Below, in pieces: positions 1 through 5,117 of a DNA stretch of 7,181 bases. The position numbers and the translations under genes were made by a program. Origin of the DNA: Verrucomicrobiota bacterium. Lineage in GTDB: Bacteria > Verrucomicrobiota > Kiritimatiellia > CAIQIC01 > Lenti-01. Location of the stretch: the NCBI GenBank assembly GCA_022709625.1, contig JAKLIL010000084.1, forward strand, positions 1 through 7,181. The letters run 5' to 3'. The stretch's first letter is position 1, and each line of letters begins with the position of its first letter. The notes under the pieces are model-generated. The model made no database searches, was not told the DNA's origin, and saw only the letters and a list, made by a program, of their open reading frames with translations.

Positions 1-324
1 CACTTCGCCCAGCGGCATCGTCGGCGGGACGCTCAGCGGATCCTTCAGCACGCCCGATTCGAACCGCTTCACGCGGCCGACCTCCGCCGCCTGGCGCTCG
101 ACGCTCAGGTTCTTGTGGATGATCCCGATGCCGCCCTCCTGCGCCAGCGCGATCGCGAGGCGCGCCTCCGTCACCGTATCCATGGCCGACGACACGATGG
201 GAATGTTGAGAGCCACGCGGCGCGTCAGCCGCGCGGCGAGATTCGCCTCCCGCGGCAACACGCTCGAACGGGCCGGCACCAGCAACACGTCGTCGAACGT
301 CAGCGATTTCTGGATCACGCGCAT
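1..324 (-). CDS. guaB: IMP dehydrogenase, N-terminal part (3' end outside window)
   Basis: IMP dehydrogenase oxidises IMP to XMP with NAD+, the committed step of GMP synthesis in the cytoplasm. The 108 visible residues match the family's start closely: LTFDDVLLVPARSSVLP (residues 8-24), then NIPIVSSAMDTVTE (40-53), AIALAQEGGIGIIHKNL (57-73) and the basic VGRVKRFESG segment (82-91), which leads into the CBS (Bateman) domain. The catalytic Cys loop lies beyond the window edge. The ATG start is well fixed, because a strong Shine-Dalgarno run (complement of 329-337, GGAGGAGGG) sits four bases upstream and the family normally begins about seven residues before LTFDD. The gene follows the sugar cluster on the same strand after a 154-base gap with its own promoter-like sequence, so it is probably a separate housekeeping unit. 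Confidence 0.96.
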   Translation of the reverse strand, partial: MRVIQKSLTFDDVLLVPARSSVLPREANLAARLTRRVALNIPIVSSAMDTVTEARLAIALAQEGGIGIIHKNLSVERQAAEVGRVKRFESGVLKDPLSVPPTMPLGEV

Positions 325-340
325 CGCACCCTCCTCCGTG

Positions 341-361
341 AAAATCGGCGAAATCCGCCGA
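341..361 (-). promoter_or_regulatory. Small hairpin plus short U run in the guaB leader
   Basis: On the minus strand a perfect 6-bp stem (TCGGCG/CGCCGA, complement of 356-361 and 345-350) with a 5-base loop is followed directly by TTTT (complement of 341-344), three bases before the Shine-Dalgarno run of guaB. The shape is that of a minimal intrinsic terminator or attenuator. Its stem and U run are short, so it could also be a transcript-stabilising 5' hairpin or chance. No purine riboswitch core was recognised around it. Confidence 0.35.
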
Positions 362-385
362 CAAAAACGCTTCACTTGCGGGCGG

Positions 386-415
386 AGCCTAGCCGGCGCA
401 CCCGTGGATTGTCAA
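386..415 (-). promoter_or_regulatory. Probable sigma70-type promoter of guaB
   Basis: On the minus strand there is a perfect TTGACA -35 box (complement of 410-415), an 18-base spacer and TAGGCT as -10 (complement of 386-391). The -10 keeps only the first, second and last consensus bases. Transcription would begin near 379, giving a leader of about 55 bases before the guaB ATG. The position in the only sizeable gap on this side of the cluster supports it. The weak -10 keeps the confidence moderate. Confidence 0.5.
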
Positions 416-443
416 GCGTTCGCGCCATGCGCGGAGCAAACGC
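416..443 (-). other. Imperfect GC-rich inverted repeat abutting the guaB -35 box
   Basis: An inner perfect repeat, CGCGC-ATG-GCGCG on the minus strand (421-433), is flanked by outer arms GCGTT/AACGC (439-443 and 416-420) with a one-sided 5-base bulge (434-438). It ends exactly where the TTGACA of the guaB promoter begins and lies 35 bases after the stop of the aminopeptidase-like gene. It may fold at the end of the upstream operon's transcript, but there is no U tract, so a standard intrinsic terminator is not supported. A protein-binding site near the promoter is the alternative. Confidence 0.25.
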
Positions 444-478
444 AGGAGCGGCACATGGGAAGAGAGGCGGGCGGGAGG

Positions 479-1801
479 TTATCCGTCCAGCAAACGCTGT
501 TGGCGCAGCAAGTCGGCGGCGCGCCGGATCTCGGCAAACGGCATGCCCGCCCGCTCGGCAATATCCAGCAGGCTTCGAGTCCCATCCGATTGGTTCAACA
601 CCCAAAGCAGAGCCAGTTGGTCGACCGCCTGTTCATTGCGGCCGCCGGTGGCGCCGTACAATCCCCGGCGCCCCAGTTGGGGTTCGCCTTTCGGCAGAAG
701 GTTCACGTACTTGCCATCGCCCTCGAGCACTTCGCAGGCGGCCAAAACCAGTTCCAACGTCTCCGCCAAGGACGACGGCTTGACGAAATCCAGATTGTCG
801 GCGGACGTGTGGTACTCCGGATACTCTCCGAACGGCGTCCGCATCAACAGGCCCATCGGCAAATCGAATCCCGGGGAACAGTATTGGCGTTCGTCGTAGC
901 CGTACGGGACGAAGGGCCGGATCCGGCCGGGGGGCTGGGCATGCCGCAACACATGCGCCATGGCCTGGTCGATTGCGGCATCGCCGCGGCGGCTTTGCTT
1001 GTAGGTCGGGGCGCCGGCGTCCCCCACCCCGGCCACGACCAAGCCATGGCGAACATTGGCGGTCTTCGCTTCGTTCAACGCCAACCAGGCGATCGAACCG
1101 ATGGTTCCCGGAATGAACAGAAACCGATAGGTCAGGGCGTGGCGGCGCCGGGAGAGTTCCTGCGCCAAGCGCACGCAGACCGCCAGTCCGGACAGGTTGT
1201 CGTTGCACAGCGAAGGATGGCAGACGTGGCAGGACACCAGCACTTCGTCCGCGCTTGCGCCCGGAAGGCAGAGTTCCCCGTAGCTTAAATGGCCCGGCGC
1301 CAGGGTGGAAGCGATGCACACTTCGTACTCGCCGTCCGGCAGGGATTGGAGCTGGGCATGCGGCAAGCAGAAACCCCATTGTTTCCGGTAGTAGGACGTG
1401 CGGTACGGAATCCATGCGGGGCGGTCCGGCAGGCTATGCAAATGGGGCTTGAGTGCGGCCAGGTCCATCCGGGCGCGAATGGGCTCGCTGTAGTTGACGA
1501 CATGGAGGTTGGAGCGCCGGAAATCGACGATCGTTTCGCCCCGCGGGTTTTTGATCCAGGCCTCCCGGATGTTCCATTCGTCCGGGATCGTCCAGTCGAA
1601 CACGGTCGTCCCGGAGGGGATCTCGTGGACATCCACGGGGATTTCCCGTCCGATGAACGCCAGCGTGTCCCGCAGGCCGGCGCCGGTGATGCTGCGGCAG
1701 ATGGGGTACAGGGCCCGGACGAGGGCGTACATTTCCGCGCCCGCGCGCGCGGCATCGAACGAGTCGCGGATGAACAAGCCAGCGGGCGGCGCGGCAGCCA
1801 T
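479..1801 (-). CDS. DUF4910 aminopeptidase-like protein with C-terminal winged helix (COG4310 family)
   Basis: This 440-residue protein belongs to the family recorded as DUF4910/DUF2172 (COG4310), often labelled 'polysaccharide biosynthesis protein with aminopeptidase-like domain'. Its fold resembles M28 zinc peptidases; the natural substrate is not known. Visible blocks are RALYPICRSITGAGLRDTL (29-47), FDWTIPDEWNI (68-78), SCHVCHPSLCNDNLSG (190-205), FLFIPGTIGSIAWL (227-240), GYDERQYCSPGF (301-312) and GEYPEYHTSADNLDF (325-339). Likely metal or active-site residues are His192 or His195, Asp201 and His331 (inferred from M28 geometry). Residues 391-438 look like the family's winged-helix tail. 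There is no signal peptide, so it is cytoplasmic. It starts 5 bases after the epimerase stop, with AAGGA about 9 bases before the ATG, and is the last gene of the rfbF unit. Family assignment is firm; the reaction is unknown. Confidence 0.9.
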   Translation of the reverse strand: MAAAPPAGLFIRDSFDAARAGAEMYALVRALYPICRSITGAGLRDTLAFIGREIPVDVHEIPSGTTVFDWTIPDEWNIREAWIKNPRGETIVDFRRSNLHVVNYSEPIRARMDLAALKPHLHSLPDRPAWIPYRTSYYRKQWGFCLPHAQLQSLPDGEYEVCIASTLAPGHLSYGELCLPGASADEVLVSCHVCHPSLCNDNLSGLAVCVRLAQELSRRRHALTYRFLFIPGTIGSIAWLALNEAKTANVRHGLVVAGVGDAGAPTYKQSRRGDAAIDQAMAHVLRHAQPPGRIRPFVPYGYDERQYCSPGFDLPMGLLMRTPFGEYPEYHTSADNLDFVKPSSLAETLELVLAACEVLEGDGKYVNLLPKGEPQLGRRGLYGATGGRNEQAVDQLALLWVLNQSDGTRSLLDIAERAGMPFAEIRRAADLLRQQRLLDG

Positions 1802-1806
1802 GGTCG

Positions 1807-2337
1807 TCAGTCCTTGAAGTCGGGATAGGCGCGGTCGCGCTCCGACAGGACCCGGGGTTCCGCCGGCCAGGCGATGCCAAAAGCCGGATCGTTCCAGCGT
1901 ACGCCGCGCGCGCAGGCGGGGACGAACGGCGCGGAAATCACGTACAGCAATTCGGTGTCGGGCGCGAGGGTGAGGAACCCGTGCGCGCAATATTCCGGAA
2001 CCAGCAGCGCCCGATGGTTGGCGGCGGAAAGCTCGGCGGCGGCCCACCGCTTGTACGCGGGCGAAGCCGGCCGAAGGTCCACGACGCAGTCCCAGACGCG
2101 TCCGGCGGTGCAACGCACGAGCTTGGTTTCGGGGCATGGGGCGGCCTGGTAGTGCATGCCGCGAAGGGTATGCTCCGCGCGGTTGCCCGAAACGCTGCAT
2201 TGGCCGACGGGAAATTCGACGCCGAGGCGGGCGAACTCCTCCCGGCAATAGGTCCGCGCGAAAAAGCCCCGCTCGTCTTCCTGCGGCTCGACGTCGACGA
2301 GGAACGCGCCGGGGACGGCGAGCGCGGTGCACTTCAT
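1807..2337 (-). CDS. rfbC: RmlC-type nucleotide-sugar epimerase (dTDP-4-dehydrorhamnose 3,5-epimerase family)
   Basis: A cupin epimerase of 176 residues, near the usual 180 for the family. These enzymes invert C3 and/or C5 of nucleotide-linked 4-keto-6-deoxy sugars. Landmarks are EDERGFFARTY (20-30), TLRGMHYQ (57-64), KLVRCTAGRVWDCVVDLR (72-89), EYCAHGFLTL (115-124), WNDPAFGIAWP (148-158) and LSERD (164-168). From recalled M. tuberculosis RmlC, His62 and Tyr132 align with its catalytic His62 and Tyr132, and Asp168 with its late Asp. The second Tyr of the usual SAxYxP segment is Phe138 here. The ATG overlaps the methyltransferase stop (ATGA), with AAGG 7 bases upstream, so translational coupling is likely. 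Because it follows a cytidylyltransferase and a C-methyltransferase, its substrate is probably a CDP-linked, C3-methylated 4-keto sugar rather than the dTDP-rhamnose intermediate (inference). The symbol denotes the family only. Confidence 0.9.
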   Translation of the reverse strand: MKCTALAVPGAFLVDVEPQEDERGFFARTYCREEFARLGVEFPVGQCSVSGNRAEHTLRGMHYQAAPCPETKLVRCTAGRVWDCVVDLRPASPAYKRWAAAELSAANHRALLVPEYCAHGFLTLAPDTELLYVISAPFVPACARGVRWNDPAFGIAWPAEPRVLSERDRAYPDFKD

Positions 2338-3563
2338 GGCAGGACCTTGAGCTCCGGAATGGGCACGACGAAGCGGCCGCCCCACGCGCGCACGGCGTGC
2401 ATCTGCTCCACGATCTCCGCTTGCAGGTTCCACGGCAAGACGAGCACGTAGTCCGGGCGAACCGCCATGATCTGTTCGGGCGGATGGATCGGAATATGCG
2501 TGCCCGGCAGGTACCGGCCATGCTTGTAGGGGCTGCGGTCGACGGTGAAGGCCAACAGGTCGGCGCGAATGCCGCAGTAGTTGAGCAGGGTGTTGCCTTT
2601 GGCGGGGGCGCCGTAGCCGACGACGGTTTTGCCCTCCTCCTTGGCGGCGATCAGGAACTTCAGCAGGTCGCGCTTGACCTTCTGCGCCTTGGGCGCGAAG
2701 TCCAGATATCCGGCGAGGTGGTCAAGCCCGGCCTGGCGTTCCTTGGCCGCGACGCGGTCCACGCCGGGCGCGACGGGCAACGCGGCGTTGCCGGCGTGGC
2801 GGACGAAGAGGCGCAGGGAGCCGCCGTGGCTGGGCAATTCCTCCACGTCGAAGATCGTCAAATCGCGGGCGGCGAACACCTGCCGGGCGGCGTGCAGGGA
2901 GAGGTAGGAATAGTGCTCGTGGTAGATGGTGTCGAATTCGTTCCGCTGAATGAGGTTCAGCAGGTGCGGAAACTCGAAGGTGGCCACGCCGGTAGGCTTG
3001 AGCAGGATCCGGAAACCTTCGACGAAATCGTTGATGTCGGGCACGTGGGCCAGCACGTTGTTGGCCGCCATCAGATCGGCGGCGGAATCCGCGGCCAAGG
3101 CGCGGGCGGTGGCGGCGCCGAAAAACCGGACTTCGGTGGGGATGCCTTTGGCGAGCGCGGCCGCGGCGCAATTCCGCGCGGGCTCGATGCCCAACACGGG
3201 TATGCCGGCCGTCCGGAAATACTGCAGGAGGTAGCCGTCGTTGCTGGCCACTTCCACCACGCGGGACCCGGCTCCCAGCCGGAACCGCTGGATCATGGCC
3301 TGCGCATACGCGCGGGCATGCCCCAGCCACGAGTCGGAGAACGAGGAAAAATAGGCGTATTCGGCATTGAAGAGACTTTCCGGCGCTTGCACGGGCGGCA
3401 GTTGCACCAGCAGGCATTGCGCGCACACGTAGGCGTGCAAGGGATAGAAGGGTTCCATCCGGGACAGGTCCTCGGGCTCGAGGTAGTCGTTGGCGATGGG
3501 CGAACTGCCCAGATCGACGAACGTGTGCGTCAACGGGGCGGCGCAAAATCGGCAGGTCGGCAT
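2334..3563 (-). CDS. SAM-dependent sugar C-methyltransferase with N-terminal zinc ribbon
   Basis: A 409-residue, three-part protein of the family containing TylC3 and TcaB9, which add a methyl group at C3 of nucleotide-linked 4-keto sugars. The N-terminal zinc-binding part (Methyltransf_13) carries Cys4/Cys7 and Cys47/Cys50. The central SAM domain has VVEVASNDGYLLQ (102-114), LGIEPA (124-129), ANNVLAHVPD (167-176) and the active-site YHEHYSYLSL (214-223). Tyr214, Glu216 and His217 match the Y-x-E-H triad described for TcaB9 (from memory). The C-terminal Rossmann-like part (Methyltransf_14) has VVGYGAPAKGNTLLNY (314-329) and ends PIPELKVLP. It begins 5 bases after the rfbF stop. The ATG has GGGAG 8 bases upstream; a GTG three codons earlier, overlapping that stop, is possible but poorly spaced. 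It overlaps the epimerase gene by 4 bases. The family is certain and C3 is the likely position; the exact sugar is inferred. Confidence 0.93.
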   Translation of the reverse strand: MPTCRFCAAPLTHTFVDLGSSPIANDYLEPEDLSRMEPFYPLHAYVCAQCLLVQLPPVQAPESLFNAEYAYFSSFSDSWLGHARAYAQAMIQRFRLGAGSRVVEVASNDGYLLQYFRTAGIPVLGIEPARNCAAAALAKGIPTEVRFFGAATARALAADSAADLMAANNVLAHVPDINDFVEGFRILLKPTGVATFEFPHLLNLIQRNEFDTIYHEHYSYLSLHAARQVFAARDLTIFDVEELPSHGGSLRLFVRHAGNAALPVAPGVDRVAAKERQAGLDHLAGYLDFAPKAQKVKRDLLKFLIAAKEEGKTVVGYGAPAKGNTLLNYCGIRADLLAFTVDRSPYKHGRYLPGTHIPIHPPEQIMAVRPDYVLVLPWNLQAEIVEQMHAVRAWGGRFVVPIPELKVLP

Positions 3564-3568
3564 GGCGC

Positions 3569-4345
3569 TCACTCCCAGACTTTCCAGGGGGCGCGCCCTT
3601 CCTTCCACATCCGGTCGAGATCGATTTTGTCCTTCAGGTGGTCCATGCATTGCCAGAAACCCGCATGCTTGTAGGCAACCAGTTGCCCCTCGCGCACCAG
3701 GCGCTCCATCGGTTCGGCCTCCCAGAAGGTGGCGTCCTCCGGGATGTAGTCCAGCACGGCGGGCTCGAGCACGAAGAATCCGCCGTTGATCCAGGCGCCG
3801 TCGCCCCGCGGTTTTTCCCGGAAGCTCGCGATCTTGCTCCGCCCTTCGACGAAATTGAAGGTCCCAAACCGGACCGGTGGCTGGACGGCGGTCATCGTGG
3901 CGAGCACCTTCTGTTCCCGGTGGAAGGCGATCAGGCGGCGGATATCGACGTTGCCCACGCCGTCGCCGTAGGTGAAGCAGAAGGTTTCGCCGGCAAGATA
4001 GGCGCCCACCCGTTTCAGCCGGCCCCCGGTGCCGCTGCCCTCGCCCGTATCGACCAACGTGACCCGCCACGGCTCGGCCTTGTGCCGATGCACGGTCGTC
4101 TTGTTGTGCTGGAGATCGAAGGTGACGTCCGAATTGTACAGGAAGTAGTTGGCGAAATATTCCTTGATGACGTTGCCCTTGTACCCGCAGCAAATCACGA
4201 AATCGTCGATGCCGTGGGCCGAATAGATCTTCATGATATGCCATAGGATCGGCATGCCGCCGATTTCCACCATCGGCTTGGGCTTCCACGCCGTCTCTTC
4301 GCTCAGGCGCGTACCGAATCCCCCGGCCAAGATGACTGCTTTCAC
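3569..4345 (-). CDS. rfbF: Glucose-1-phosphate cytidylyltransferase
   Basis: Makes CDP-glucose and pyrophosphate from CTP and glucose 1-phosphate, the entry step to CDP-linked 6-deoxy sugars of O-antigen and similar glycans. The 258 residues match the Salmonella-type enzyme over the full length. Seen are the nucleotide-binding loop MKAVILAGGFGTRLSEET (1-18), KPKPMVEIGGMPILWHIM (21-38), CGYKGNVIKEYFANYF (53-68), VTLVDTGEGSGTGGRLKRV (95-113), the metal-binding YGDGV (126-130), EKP (177-179), WINGGFFVLEP (185-195) and GFWQCMDHLKDK (229-240). The start is GTG, fixed because the family begins exactly at MKAVILAGG; only a weak GGGA precedes it. It opens the four-gene unit, 39 bases after the lipoprotein stop. 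No CDP-glucose 4,6-dehydratase (rfbG), its usual neighbour, lies in the window. Confidence 0.95.
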   Translation of the reverse strand: MKAVILAGGFGTRLSEETAWKPKPMVEIGGMPILWHIMKIYSAHGIDDFVICCGYKGNVIKEYFANYFLYNSDVTFDLQHNKTTVHRHKAEPWRVTLVDTGEGSGTGGRLKRVGAYLAGETFCFTYGDGVGNVDIRRLIAFHREQKVLATMTAVQPPVRFGTFNFVEGRSKIASFREKPRGDGAWINGGFFVLEPAVLDYIPEDATFWEAEPMERLVREGQLVAYKHAGFWQCMDHLKDKIDLDRMWKEGRAPWKVWE

Positions 4346-4384
4346 TGCTGGTATCCCGTGGGCCCCGCGGCGAACCGACGACGC

Positions 4385-5056
4385 TTACTTCATGCGGACC
4401 CAGAACGCGCCGCCCCGGGTCTGGCCCAGCGGCTGGATCGGCATGGAGGAATAACTGTTGTGGTAATTGCCCACGTAGCCGTGGAAATCCGACCCGTCCG
4501 CGAACTGGGCCCGCGTGCCGATGGAGTTGCCCGTGGTCTGGCGCCAAACGGGATCGCTGGGCGGCGGCAGCGTGTAGACGGTGCTGGAGACCGGCTTCAT
4601 CAGTCCGTTTTTGACCGAGCAGTGCTGGAAACGGAGTTCGGTCATGGCGCCGTGCTTGAGGAATTCGGACGGGATAGCGACCCGGCCGGGCGCATAGGAA
4701 CCCGCCGAACCCGAGGGGGCCGGCGTCGGTGCGGGGGTTGGCGTGGGCGTCGGCGCAGGCGTCGGCGTCGGCGCAGGTGTCGGCGTGGGTTCCGGAGTCG
4801 GCTGGGGATCCGGCGTGGCGGCGGGGCTCCCGCCATTATCGTCGGCGGCCGGGGCCGCCTGCTCCGCGGGGGCGGTGGCGGTTTGCGCTTCGCCGTTGAG
4901 TTGGCCCAAGGAGATGGAGGACTGCCCGTCGCCCGCCTCTTCGGAGGAGGAAACGCCGTCCCATTCGCATCCCGGCGCGAACAAGCAAAGACACGCCACG
5001 AACATCGGGATGCGAAGAAACGCCTGAAAGACCGCGTGGATTTCGTTCATTTGCAT
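4385..5056 (-). CDS. Predicted lipoprotein with Pro/Thr-rich linker and unknown C-terminal domain
   Basis: I do not recognise this 223-residue protein. A hydrophobic stretch (about 12-28) ends in APGC, a weak lipobox with Cys30 as the likely lipidated residue. An acidic, Ser/Ala-rich segment (31-85) follows, then a PTPTPA-like linker (86-114) and a C-terminal region (120-223) with Trp171, Trp219 and many Gly, Asn and Tyr residues, ending GGAFWVRMK. The layout suggests a small domain held away from a membrane by a stiff linker. Two starts are possible: ATG at 5056 or, two codons on, at 5050. Neither has a Shine-Dalgarno site. The promoter-like boxes just upstream would start transcription at about 5052, favouring 5050 and a nearly leaderless message. 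It sits between the glycosyltransferase and rfbF, 39 bases before the latter, and may be a later insertion into the sugar region. That it is coding is likely from the membrane-like start and linker; function unknown. Confidence 0.7.
   Translation of the reverse strand: MQMNEIHAVFQAFLRIPMFVACLCLFAPGCEWDGVSSSEEAGDGQSSISLGQLNGEAQTATAPAEQAAPAADDNGGSPAATPDPQPTPEPTPTPAPTPTPAPTPTPTPAPTPAPSGSAGSYAPGRVAIPSEFLKHGAMTELRFQHCSVKNGLMKPVSSTVYTLPPPSDPVWRQTTGNSIGTRAQFADGSDFHGYVGNYHNSYSSMPIQPLGQTRGGAFWVRMK
4715..4801 (-). repeat. Tandem repeat encoding a Pro-Thr linker
   Basis: The DNA consists of imperfect 18-base units with a 6-base sub-period, clearest at 4740-4757, 4758-4775 and 4776-4793 (first unit on the plus strand GGCGTGGGCGTCGGCGCA). 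It encodes alternating Pro-Thr with Ala or Glu substitutions, residues 86-114 of the lipoprotein. Whole units keep the reading frame, so copy number could vary without breaking the gene. Confidence 0.85.
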
Positions 5057-5058
5057 TG

Positions 5059-5087
5059 TTTTTACATGGATGCAATCCGGCGGTCAA
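5059..5087 (-). promoter_or_regulatory. Probable promoter of the lipoprotein gene
   Basis: On the minus strand TTGACC (complement of 5082-5087, five of six consensus bases) is followed by a 17-base spacer and TAAAAA (complement of 5059-5064, four of six). The -10 ends only two bases before the first ATG, so RNA would start inside that codon region, about two bases before the second ATG at 5050. It lies in the 61-base gap after the glycosyltransferase stop and is the most AT-rich spot nearby. It might also drive rfbF and the genes after it by readthrough. Confidence 0.5.
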
Positions 5088-5117
5088 GCGCCCAAACCGG
5101 CGAATTTCAACCGCCGC

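Noticed and set aside
113..1288. Long plus-strand open frame opposite guaB and the aminopeptidase-like gene.
   Set aside because: It is antisense to two strongly recognisable proteins and its translation shows no family motifs; GC-rich third positions create long antisense frames.
1802..2521. N-terminal extension of the aminopeptidase-like frame upstream of 1801.
   Set aside because: It overlaps the epimerase gene in another frame and is Arg-rich nonsense; homology begins after the ATG at 1801, which also has a ribosome site.
2136..3674. 512-residue plus-strand open frame opposite the epimerase and methyltransferase.
   Set aside because: The translation is low-complexity Gly/Arg/Val-rich, with no domain signature, and lies opposite two well-supported genes.
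4346..4384. GC palindromes (GGGCCC, CCGCGG) between the lipoprotein and rfbF as a terminator.
   Set aside because: They are short restriction-site-like palindromes without a U tract, and do not form one long stem.
3564..4547. In-frame upstream extension of the methyltransferase into rfbF.
   Set aside because: The first zinc-ribbon Cys pair sits at residues 4 and 7 after the ATG at 3563, as is usual, and the extension overlaps rfbF out of frame.
4715..4801. The repeat as a CRISPR-like array.
   Set aside because: Units are contiguous, only 18 bases, without spacers, and encode a Pro/Thr linker in frame.
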